NCBI GenBank assembly: GCA_027295145.1
Contig: JAPULJ010000173.1
Location: 1 to 36,278, forward strand
Origin: Alphaproteobacteria bacterium
Lineage (GTDB): Bacteria; Pseudomonadota; Alphaproteobacteria; JAPULJ01
Reading direction: 5' to 3'
Length of the DNA: 36,278 nucleotides
Shown one piece after another: positions 23,226-30,769 of this stretch; the first letter of the stretch is position 1, and each line of letters begins with the position of its first letter. Position numbers and translations under genes: made by a program. Below the pieces are notes generated by a model. The model made no database searches. It had not been told where the DNA came from and saw only the letters and a list, made by a program, of their open reading frames with translations.

Positions 23226-24839
23226 CTACAATTGGGCGGCTATTCTCATAACCAGCTCGCCCTTTTGAATCTTACGGGTCGGCGTGAGCGGCATCTCGTC
23301 AATGATTTCCAACCGCTCGGGCCAGCGCATCTTGGCAACTCCGTTCTCAGCGAGATAGGCAGTCATCTCCTGGAAAGTGATCGATGCCCCCGGCGCCAGG
23401 GTTGCGAACACGCAAATTCGCTCGCCCAGCACCTCGTCTGGCATGGGTACAATCGCCGCCAGAACGATTGCCGGATTTGCCTGCAGAAGGTTTTCGATAT
23501 CAGTCGGATTAATCTTGACGCCGCCGCGGTTGATTATGTCCTTTACACGGCCGGTGATGACCACATTGCCGTCGGCGTCGATGGTGGCGAGATCGCCCGT
23601 TCGGAAAAATCCATCCGCGGTAAAGGAATTTGCGTTGGCCTCGGCGTTGTTCAAATAGCCAGCCAAGATCGAATAGCCACGCACTTGCAACTCACCTTCC
23701 GCCCCAGTCGGCGCTTCGCTATCGTCCTCCGGATCAACGATCCGTGACTCGATGCCGGCGGTATTGCGCCCGGTGCTGGTGTGGCGTGTTTCCGCAGGAG
23801 CGTCGAGGGGGGTCTGCATGATCAGAATGGTCTCGGTCATGCCGAAGAGTTGGCCCACCCGACCGTTGGGAAGACGTCGCTCCAGTTCTGCCGCGACCTC
23901 GGGCGGACATACCGAGCCCGCGATCACCACGTCACGGACCGACGACAGGTCCACATCGTTCAAAAGGCCCGACTTGAGCGTGGCGGCGGCGTGGGCAGGA
24001 GCGCAGAAGACCACCGTCGGTTTGCCGTTGATCAACCGGTCTGCATATAGCTCGGGCGAGAAGAGCGACATTAAGACATTGGTTGCACCGGTGTAGAGAG
24101 CGAGCGTGGCGCAGGTCAGTCCGAACACATGGGTGAACGGCGGCGCAACCATGACCCGGTCGTCGGCGCTCAACTCGATCGTCGGCGCATATACGCGGAG
24201 GTTGGAGGTAAACGTTTCGTGGGTGCGGACTACTCCCTTGGGCGCAGCGGACGTGCCCGATGTGAAACACAAGATGCACGGATCCTCCGCTTGCGGCGGG
24301 TTGGCGATCGGCTTGGCTTCGGCTTTGGCGAGTATTTCGAAGAAGCTGTGATGACCCGTGCCGGCCTCTCCCACTACGATGACATGTGCCAACGAGGGGA
24401 TCTGCGTTTTGAGCCCCTCCATAGTTGCCGGAGCGTCGTATTTGGCACCGCCCTCGACGCAGATGACCGCCTTCGCTTGGCCGTGGTTCATAAGAGGCGC
24501 CATCTCACCGGCTCGGTACGGCATGTGCAGCGTGCACATCACGCCGCCCATCATTGAAATTCCGATATGGGCGACAATAAATTCCGGATTGTTGGGAAAT
24601 TGAATGGCGATCACGTCGCCACGCGCAAGTCCCAGATCAAGCAGGGCGTTCGCAAATTTGAGCGATTCGTGACGCAAATCGGCGTAGGTTAATTGCTGAT
24701 CGGGCGCGACGATAGCGAGCTTGTCCGGCGTTTGCTCAGCCCATCGGTCGATGTAGGTGACCACGGTGTCATCGTTCCAATAGCCGTCTACACGGAAGCG
24801 TTTAGCTAGTTCACTGGAATGCCTAGGAAAGTCGAGCAT
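23226..24839 (-). CDS. Acyl/aryl-CoA ligase (ANL superfamily), first paralog
   Basis: This 537-residue AMP-forming ligase activates a carboxylic acid to its CoA thioester. Visible motifs are the P-loop-like LCFTSGTSAAPKGVV, the A5 region FGMTETILIM, TGDLATIDADGNVVITGRVKDIINRGG with the hinge and A8 core, and the catalytic lysine in PTRKIQKGEL near the C-terminus. The N-terminus resembles cyclohexanecarboxylate-CoA and 2,3-dihydroxybenzoate ligases (ELAKRFRVDGYWNDDT). ATG at 24839 is preceded by GGGAGG six bases upstream; an in-frame GTG at 24887 also exists. It is divergent from a GntR/FCD gene and paralogous to the ligase at the right end of the window. The acid substrate is unknown. Confidence 0.88.
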   Translation of the reverse strand: MLDFPRHSSELAKRFRVDGYWNDDTVVTYIDRWAEQTPDKLAIVAPDQQLTYADLRHESLKFANALLDLGLARGDVIAIQFPNNPEFIVAHIGISMMGGVMCTLHMPYRAGEMAPLMNHGQAKAVICVEGGAKYDAPATMEGLKTQIPSLAHVIVVGEAGTGHHSFFEILAKAEAKPIANPPQAEDPCILCFTSGTSAAPKGVVRTHETFTSNLRVYAPTIELSADDRVMVAPPFTHVFGLTCATLALYTGATNVLMSLFSPELYADRLINGKPTVVFCAPAHAAATLKSGLLNDVDLSSVRDVVIAGSVCPPEVAAELERRLPNGRVGQLFGMTETILIMQTPLDAPAETRHTSTGRNTAGIESRIVDPEDDSEAPTGAEGELQVRGYSILAGYLNNAEANANSFTADGFFRTGDLATIDADGNVVITGRVKDIINRGGVKINPTDIENLLQANPAIVLAAIVPMPDEVLGERICVFATLAPGASITFQEMTAYLAENGVAKMRWPERLEIIDEMPLTPTRKIQKGELVMRIAAQL

Positions 24840-24970
24840 CTCGATCCTCCCGTTCTTTTCCTGATCCGTGAGCAGATCGAAGTCCACCGCCCCGCCTCGA
24901 CTGTCGCCGGCGGCCAGCGTCGCTCATTCAAGAATGGCCGAAGTTCACGGTCCAGATTAAAATATGGCAT
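24806..24970 (-). CDS. Short ORF overlapping the ligase start: leader peptide or displaced N-terminus
   Basis: A 54-codon frame starts at ATG 24970 with a good AGAGG ribosome site and ends inside the start of the ligase gene. Its first 28 residues (MPYFNLDRELRPFLNERRWP...) look like real protein, while the rest is Arg/Cys-rich as in a wrong frame. The adjacent ligase frame just there reads AVDFDLLTDQEKNGRIEM, also protein-like, so the two could once have been one N-terminus separated by a frameshift. Alternatively it is a translated leader coupling to the ligase. No family recognised. Confidence 0.4.
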   Translation of the reverse strand: MPYFNLDRELRPFLNERRWPPATVEAGRWTSICSRIRKRTGGSRCSTFLGIPVN

Positions 24971-24971
24971 C

Positions 24972-25004
24972 TCGACCTCTTTAAATACACGGCATATATT
25001 AAAC
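24972..25004 (+). promoter_or_regulatory. Promoter and probable GntR/FCD operator, copy 1
   Basis: TCGACC (24972-24977) and TATATT (24995-25000), 17 bp apart, form a promoter for the GntR/FCD gene about 90 bp downstream. The -10 overlaps the motif AAATAC-N6-TATATTAAAC (24983-25004), which recurs with one change outside the spacer at 30570-30591. The half sites ATAC and ATAT form an imperfect inverted repeat around five bases. Confidence 0.6.
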
Positions 25005-25093
25005 AAAGTCGGTCGACGTGCAAGATCGAGGTTTCTCGACTATCGTATCAATCCCGACGCTTTTTCCGCTCATAGATCAGAGCCCCAACCACT

Positions 25094-25837
25094 ATGACCG
25101 ACCAATCCCAAGCTGCACCAAAATCACGAGGACGCCCCAAGGGCACAGGTGCTAAGCGCGTATATGAGGGCCTGCGGGAAGATATCCTGCATTTACGGCT
25201 GCCGCCTGGTGCCAATATCGAAGAAGCCGCGCTTGAGAAGCGTTTCGAAGTGTCGCGCACGCCGGTGCGCGAGGCCTTGATCCGGCTTGCCTCCGAAGGG
25301 CTTGTTTCGCTTTTGCCAAACCGTAGCGCCCAAGTCGCCGACATTGCCATTTCGGACATCCCCCAATTCTTCGAGGCGCTCGACGTGTGCCAGCGCTTGG
25401 TGCTTCGCCTTGCCGCCCACCGGCACAGCGACGCGCATCTGGACGAATTGCGCGCCTTGAACCAGCAGTTCGCGACGGCCGCAAAGGCTCGTGATGTGGT
25501 CGCGATGAGCGAACTAAACCTAAACTTTCACACGATCACCGCGCGCGCATCAGGCAATAAATATATCGCCTCGCTCTATAATGAGCTGCTGTCGGTTGGT
25601 TTGCGTCTTGCGCGCTCCGCATTTGGCGCTGCGTTGGCGGAGAGAGACGTCGATGAAGGCTATTACAGGGAGGTCGTCGACCATCACGAAGCGATGATCG
25701 ACGCGCTTGCCCGGCGCGATCCGGACGCCTCGGAGGAGCTCGGCCAGAAGCATACGGACCTGTTTCGACGCCGTATCATTCGCGCAATCGAGTCCGACCT
25801 GTCCAGGGATATCGATCTGACTACGCTCGCCGGGTGA
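25094..25837 (+). CDS. GntR-family regulator with FCD ligand domain
   Basis: This is a 247-residue FadR-subfamily regulator. A basic N-terminus (KSRGRPKGTGAK) is followed by the winged helix (YEGLREDILHLRLPPGANIEEAALEKRFEVSRTPVREALIRLASEGLV, about 23-75) and a helical FCD domain (about 95-235). The FCD metal-site residues appear in LNLNFHTI, VVDHHEAM and LGQKHTDLF. Such proteins sense carboxylates or their derivatives. It is divergent from the CoA ligase gene, and its likely operator is repeated in front of hyuA and the molybdenum hydroxylase operon, suggesting that it controls the whole cluster. Its last 17 bp overlap the end of the converging alpha/beta hydrolase gene. Confidence 0.9.
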   Translation: MTDQSQAAPKSRGRPKGTGAKRVYEGLREDILHLRLPPGANIEEAALEKRFEVSRTPVREALIRLASEGLVSLLPNRSAQVADIAISDIPQFFEALDVCQRLVLRLAAHRHSDAHLDELRALNQQFATAAKARDVVAMSELNLNFHTITARASGNKYIASLYNELLSVGLRLARSAFGAALAERDVDEGYYREVVDHHEAMIDALARRDPDASEELGQKHTDLFRRRIIRAIESDLSRDIDLTTLAG

Positions 25838-26753
25838 CTTCTCTGGATGGCATGCTAGAGAGGAAGCCGCACAACGCGTCCCGACAGGCTTCCGGCTTCT
25901 CGATCTGAAGCATATGTGTGGTTCCCGGGATCGAGCGATAGGAAAACCCGCGATCCTTCGTGAGGGCAGCGCAGACCTGTGCCGGAGACTGGCCGGCCGG
26001 GTGCTTCGGATCTCCACATATAAAAGCCAAAGGCACGTCAATTAGTTCAAACAGGTCCCACGATATCAGCGCGGCGTTGTCGCGGTAATTTTGCGCCTCA
26101 ACACTCGGCGGGCAAGCGAGCATCCAGTCCTCGCCGTCCGGTCGTAGTATCGAGCGTGCCATCAGATCATGCGCGCCTTCGGTCCAGCCGGATAGAGACC
26201 GCGACTCGCCAAACAATATCGACAAAGCTTCAGGAGACTGAAACCGACATGGCCGTGCGCCGGCCCAATCGGCAAGCTTTAATTCGAACCCATTCGCGAG
26301 CGCGTGCAAAGGATGATGCTTCGGCGGCTGGATCGGTGGATCGAATAGAAACAGTCCATCGGGCAACGACGGGAAAGAGGTCGCTTGCAATAGGGCGATA
26401 ATCGCGGATAGGGAATGAAAGGCGCCATAAACAGGGACGCCCGGCCTGTACTCGCGAAGCTTCCGGTAGACGTGATCCAAATCACCGGCGTATCGGTCGA
26501 ACCCGGTCCGCATCGGGTCTTGTGGTGAGTTCCAACCGTGATGGCGAAGGTCGAACACAAAGAGTTCGAATTCGGCCATCAGCGAGTTCCAAAAGGGCGC
26601 GTACCCGTCGGTCGCAAACCCGTTGCCGTGACAGATCGCAAGCATAGGTCTGCGGAGATTGCGATAGCGACGCAATACAAGGCGCTCGCCATCGTCTAAA
26701 GGAACCGCAATTGTTTCGTCGGACGACGGAACCTGCAGTGACATAGCTCTCAC
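25821..26753 (-). CDS. Alpha/beta-fold hydrolase
   Basis: This 310-residue protein has the hydrolase-fold pattern: oxyanion-hole HGNGF (42-46), DLRHHGWN, a nucleophile elbow AFHSLSA with S114, acid D248 (ICGDPKHPAG) and H280 (GTTHMLQIEKP). The elbow reads F-H-S-L-S and lacks both glycines of the usual G-x-S-x-G, which is odd but known in some members. It could cleave an ester, lactone, carbamate or C-C bond of an intermediate. The start is GTG at 26753, overlapping the hyuB stop (GTGA), or ATG at 26744. As the third gene of the hyuA-hyuB operon it should act in the same pathway. Confidence 0.82.
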   Translation of the reverse strand: MRAMSLQVPSSDETIAVPLDDGERLVLRRYRNLRRPMLAICHGNGFATDGYAPFWNSLMAEFELFVFDLRHHGWNSPQDPMRTGFDRYAGDLDHVYRKLREYRPGVPVYGAFHSLSAIIALLQATSFPSLPDGLFLFDPPIQPPKHHPLHALANGFELKLADWAGARPCRFQSPEALSILFGESRSLSGWTEGAHDLMARSILRPDGEDWMLACPPSVEAQNYRDNAALISWDLFELIDVPLAFICGDPKHPAGQSPAQVCAALTKDRGFSYRSIPGTTHMLQIEKPEACRDALCGFLSSMPSREVTRRA

Positions 26754-28465
26754 GACGGCGTCTGCTGCGTGTAGTGTCGCCTTAGGAAATCCGTATCGAA
26801 CTTGCCACTTTCCGCATCCTCGGCCAACGCATCAGCCGCGCGTTCGCCTGGATTTCCGTAGCCACCCGCCCCGGGCGAACGGATGACCACCGCTTCCGAC
26901 GCGCCGATCCGCACGCCAATTGGCTTGTTGGGCAGCCGCCTCTGTTTGCCAGAACGATCCAAGTGTAAAAACTCACCCGGCTTGCCCTCGCCACCGTTGA
27001 AAAGGCCCCAAGGGCTGTGGGTGAAGCGTTCTCCCGCGCCGTTGAAAGTGCACTCGTGGCCGACCGGTTCCACCACCCGCTCCAGGCCCAAGCCACCTCG
27101 ATGACGGCCCGGCCCGCCGGAGTTCTCGACAAAACCGTAGGACCGCACCATCAGCGGATATTCCAGTTCGATCGCCTCGATCGGAAGGTTGGACGTGTTC
27201 GTGATGTGCACTTGCACGCCGTCCTTGCCGTCCTTGGCAAACCGACCACCGAAGCCGCCTCCCAACGTTTCCAGATAAACATACGTTTCGCCCGTGCGTG
27301 GATCGGTGCCTGAGAACACAGCCGTCGTATTGGCGCCATTCGCTGCGGCCACAGCAGCTTCGGGCAGGGCCGCGGACAGCGCACCAATGATGACATCGAT
27401 GATGCGCTGGCAGGTATTCGCCCGCGCGGCCACCGGCGCAGGGAAGCCAGCGTCGAGCAGCGAGCCTTTCTCGACCGTCAGCCGCGGCAGGTCCAGCATC
27501 CCCTGATTATTCGGTGCATCCGGATCCAACAGCGCCTTGAGCGCATAGCACACGGATGCCTCGGTCGCATTCCGGGTTACGTTGATATTTCCGTCCACCT
27601 GTTTGGCCGTGCCGGTGAAATCGAAATGGATATCCTCGCCCTTGATTGTGATCGTGACCTTGATCGGAATATCTTTTGTGCCCATCCCGTCGTCGTCCAT
27701 GATGTCCTGAAAGCTGTAGATGCCGTCGGGTATGGCAGCGACAGCCTCGCGCATACGCCGGGCAGTGCGTGTGATAATCTCGACGTATCCTGTGGTCACC
27801 GCTGGAACACCGTAATGCGCGATGATTTCGCGCAAGCGTGATGCGCCCAGCCGGCAGGCGGCGATCTGGGCAAAATAGTCGCCGCGTCGTTCCCTCGGTA
27901 CGCGAACGTTCAGCAGCACTAGATCCAACAGGTCAGTGTGCAATTCACCGCGCTCGAATAAGCGAATCACGGGGATACGTAGCCCTTCCTGGTAGATTTC
28001 GGTCATGCCGCCAGCCATGCTGCCCGGCACCGCGCCGCCGATATCGGCATGATGGGCGATGTTGCACATGAATGCGACCAGCGCACCGTCATGGAATACG
28101 GGCATTGCCATGTTGATGTCTGGCAAATGTGTGCCACCAGCCACGTGGGGGTCGTTGGCGATGAAGATATCGCCCTCGTGGACGTCATCGCCGAACTTAT
28201 CGAACAGGGCGCGCATCAACCCGCCCATGGAGGCCAAGTGGATTGGCAAGGAAGCTTCTGCCTGCACGATGAGCCGACCCGAGGAGTCCATGATCGCGGT
28301 GGAATGATCTCGCCGTTCCTTGATGTTGGTCGAATAGGCACTTTTCATTAGCGCGACAAAGGTCTCGTCGGTGACCGAGCGAAATGCATTGAACATGATC
28401 TCCAGCGTGATGGGGTCGAGTGTTGCATTACCCGAACCCGGCTTCGTTCTCGGTGACACGGTCAT
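26750..28465 (-). CDS. hyuB: Hydantoinase/oxoprolinase B subunit
   Basis: This is a 571-residue HyuB-family protein: LDPITLEIMFNAFRSVTDETFVALMKSAYSTNIKERRDHSTAI at the start, HLASMGGLMRAL, FIANDPHVAGGTHLPDINM, CNIAHHADIGGAVPGSMAG, and the C-terminal SGGPGRHRGGLGLERV. With HyuA it forms the ATP-dependent hydrolase family that includes hydantoinase, 5-oxoprolinase, N-methylhydantoinase and acetone/acetophenone carboxylases. No third carboxylase subunit is present, favouring ring-opening hydrolysis. It overlaps hyuA by 4 bp (ATGA), with GGGGAG as ribosome site, and overlaps the hydrolase gene downstream. Confidence 0.9.
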   Translation of the reverse strand: MTVSPRTKPGSGNATLDPITLEIMFNAFRSVTDETFVALMKSAYSTNIKERRDHSTAIMDSSGRLIVQAEASLPIHLASMGGLMRALFDKFGDDVHEGDIFIANDPHVAGGTHLPDINMAMPVFHDGALVAFMCNIAHHADIGGAVPGSMAGGMTEIYQEGLRIPVIRLFERGELHTDLLDLVLLNVRVPRERRGDYFAQIAACRLGASRLREIIAHYGVPAVTTGYVEIITRTARRMREAVAAIPDGIYSFQDIMDDDGMGTKDIPIKVTITIKGEDIHFDFTGTAKQVDGNINVTRNATEASVCYALKALLDPDAPNNQGMLDLPRLTVEKGSLLDAGFPAPVAARANTCQRIIDVIIGALSAALPEAAVAAANGANTTAVFSGTDPRTGETYVYLETLGGGFGGRFAKDGKDGVQVHITNTSNLPIEAIELEYPLMVRSYGFVENSGGPGRHRGGLGLERVVEPVGHECTFNGAGERFTHSPWGLFNGGEGKPGEFLHLDRSGKQRRLPNKPIGVRIGASEAVVIRSPGAGGYGNPGERAADALAEDAESGKFDTDFLRRHYTQQTPS

Positions 28466-30540
28466 TCGGCTGCTCCCCTATCGAGATCAACTGAAATGAT
28501 CAGATTCATCGAGGTATCGACGCTCACCTCGTCGCCCGGAAATACGATGGTGGTCGAATCCAATTGTTCGATGACTGCGGGGCCAGGAAATCTCATGCCC
28601 GCAGCAAGGGAAGTCCGCTCGTAGATCGACGTGTTTACCGGGTCATTGCCATCGAACCAAACAGGACGTCTATCGACGGCGTTCGGCGCGGCGTCCGAAA
28701 CGAGAGGCGCCAGGGGCGCCGGTATGCTGCCCAGGCGACCCACGGCGGTCAATCGAATGTTGACAATCTCGACAGGTTCACCGGCGTTTTGAAAGCCGTA
28801 GTAGCGCTCATGGACGGCGTTGAACCGGTCGATCACCGCAATAGAGTCGGCCGGTATGGGCAGCGTCCCCGGCTCGACTTCGCGGAATATTACGGGCAGT
28901 TCGAAATTTTGACCCACATAGCGCGCGTCCAACGTTACCGTTAGGCGTTGATCTTCTGTCGCGATCTGCTCCGCCTGGAACCAGTCGCGGGCTTCGGCAG
29001 CCAGCTCCTCCAAGATGAGCGTCAGGCGTGTTTCGTCGCCAACGTCTACCGCAAAGCGACCACTGCGCACGAAATCCTCCTTGAGGTCCGAGACGATCAG
29101 ACCCTGCGCGCATAGAATGCCTGGCGCAATGGGTACCAAAATTTCCTTCATGCTCAGCACCCGCGCCACTTCTACCGCATGCAATGGCCCCGCGCCTCCG
29201 AATGGCATGAGCGTATAGTCTCGTGGGTCAAGGCCACGCTCGACGGACATCGTCCGAACGGCACGAACCATGTTGGCGACGACGATACCGATAATCCCTT
29301 GTGCCGCTTTTTCGACCGTGAACCCCAGACGATCGGCGATGGGCTGAATTGCCTTGCGCGATGCGCCACCGTCCAACGCCATCTGCCCCCCGATCAGACC
29401 GCCCTCGGACAGGCGGCCCAGCACTAAATTGGCGTCGGTCACCGTCGGCTCGGTGCCGCCGCGATCATAACAGGCCGGCCCGGGATCTGCGCCCGCGCTG
29501 CTCGGCCCCACTTTCAATAGCTCGTCCCGGTCGAACCAGGCGATCGAGCCGCCGCCGGCCCCGACGCTGTGGATGTCCACCATTGGCAAGCGTACCGGAA
29601 AACCGGCGACATCGCGGTCGAGGCTGATGCCGGCATCATTGTTGCGGATCAATGTTACGTCGGCACTGGTTCCGCCCATGTCGAGAGTTACCACGTTGGG
29701 TCGGCCGGGATCGCGCGCCGCGTGGATCGCCCCGACCGCGCCGGCCGCGGGACCGGATAAAGCCGTGCGGATCGGAAAGTTTTTCGCTGTGTCGACCGAC
29801 ATCAATCCGCCGCTGGACTGGTAGATCCGCATCGGAGCCGCGGGAGCAAATTCGCTCAGCTCGACATCCAGATAACCCAAATAATCGCCCACTACGGGCT
29901 GGAGATAGGCGTTCAGAACTGTTGTGGAGAAACGCTCATATTCACGGAATTCGGGCCGCACCTGGGAAGACAGGCATACGTGCATCTGCGGAAAATGCTT
30001 CCGCAGCAGCTTACCGATGCGTTGCTCGTGCGCATCGTTCATGAAGGAAAAGAGGAAGCATACGGCACACGCCTGTGCGCCGCTTTGCTCGATCGCGTCA
30101 AAGGTGGCCGGAAGCGAGCTTTCGTCGAGCGCCACGACCGCTTCGCCGCTGCTGTTTACGCGTTCCAGAACTTCGAAACGGCGCTGCCGCGGGATCAAGG
30201 GTGCGGGTTGGTCGTTTTGGAGCGAGTACATATGTGGCCGAGTTTGGCGCCCGATCTCCAGCAGATCGCGAAAACCCGCCGTCGTGATCATGGCAACGGC
30301 GCCTCCCCGGCGTTGGATCAACGCGTTCGTGGCAACGGTGGTTCCGTGGCACAGTTGCTGGATCGTCTGGGGGTCGATTTCGAAGGCCTCGCACATCTCG
30401 CGCAAACCAGCTACGACGGCTTCGCCCGGGTTGCGTGGAGTGGACGGCCGTTTGTAATAATGCAAAGTGCCATCGCCCGTACTGGCCGCGAAAAAATCTG
30501 TGAACGTTCCGCCCACATCGACGCCGATTAGCCAGCTCAC
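28462..30540 (-). CDS. hyuA: Hydantoinase/oxoprolinase A subunit
   Basis: This 692-residue protein starts with LIGVDVGGTFTDFF, the phosphate-binding motif of the ASKHA ATPase fold. It continues with CHGTTVATNALIQRRG, TTAGFRDLLEIGRQTRP, VTLDMGGTSADVTLI and FGGAGPLHAVEVAR, all typical of HyuA/OplahA. It activates the amide carbonyl of a cyclic substrate with ATP for opening by the AB complex. GTG at 30540 has AAGGA nine bases upstream and keeps the start next to the glycine-rich motif; the longer open frame runs over the promoter and operator and is rejected. It is the first gene of the operon and divergent from the molybdenum hydroxylase genes. Confidence 0.91.
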   Translation of the reverse strand: MSWLIGVDVGGTFTDFFAASTGDGTLHYYKRPSTPRNPGEAVVAGLREMCEAFEIDPQTIQQLCHGTTVATNALIQRRGGAVAMITTAGFRDLLEIGRQTRPHMYSLQNDQPAPLIPRQRRFEVLERVNSSGEAVVALDESSLPATFDAIEQSGAQACAVCFLFSFMNDAHEQRIGKLLRKHFPQMHVCLSSQVRPEFREYERFSTTVLNAYLQPVVGDYLGYLDVELSEFAPAAPMRIYQSSGGLMSVDTAKNFPIRTALSGPAAGAVGAIHAARDPGRPNVVTLDMGGTSADVTLIRNNDAGISLDRDVAGFPVRLPMVDIHSVGAGGGSIAWFDRDELLKVGPSSAGADPGPACYDRGGTEPTVTDANLVLGRLSEGGLIGGQMALDGGASRKAIQPIADRLGFTVEKAAQGIIGIVVANMVRAVRTMSVERGLDPRDYTLMPFGGAGPLHAVEVARVLSMKEILVPIAPGILCAQGLIVSDLKEDFVRSGRFAVDVGDETRLTLILEELAAEARDWFQAEQIATEDQRLTVTLDARYVGQNFELPVIFREVEPGTLPIPADSIAVIDRFNAVHERYYGFQNAGEPVEIVNIRLTAVGRLGSIPAPLAPLVSDAAPNAVDRRPVWFDGNDPVNTSIYERTSLAAGMRFPGPAVIEQLDSTTIVFPGDEVSVDTSMNLIISVDLDRGAAE

Positions 30541-30559
30541 CCCCCAAGTTCCTTTACCG

Positions 30560-30610
30560 TTGCCAATTAAAATACTTACTGTATATAAAACATGCCGCTG
30601 CGTTGGGCAA
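30560..30610. promoter_or_regulatory. Divergent promoter pair over the GntR/FCD operator, copy 2
   Basis: A single TATATA (30582-30587), identical on both strands, can serve as -10 in both directions. Minus strand: TTGCCC (30610-30605) with a 17-bp spacer, towards hyuA. Plus strand: TTGCCA (30560-30565) with a 16-bp spacer, towards the hydroxylase operon. It lies inside AAATAC-N6-TATATAAAAC (30570-30591), the same motif as at 24983-25004; here ATAC-ttact-GTAT is a perfect inverted repeat. One repressor bound here would silence both operons. The remainder of the gap to 30769 shows nothing recognisable. Confidence 0.62.
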
Positions 30611-30769
30611 TCGTTCGCAGAAGGGCTATCTTCCTGCATTCACAAAGCCTGTAATCGATGCAATCCAGAGCGCTGAGAGTGAAATTGGCTCAAATAGTGG
30701 ACGGCCCTTCAGTTCCACCAGGCGACGGAACTCCTCATCTGGAAAAAATACAAATCCAAACGGTTTCTG

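Noticed and set aside
26750-30540. Acetone or acetophenone carboxylase
   Set aside because: HyuA and HyuB-like subunits are present but no small gamma subunit gene is found; the neighbour is an alpha/beta hydrolase.
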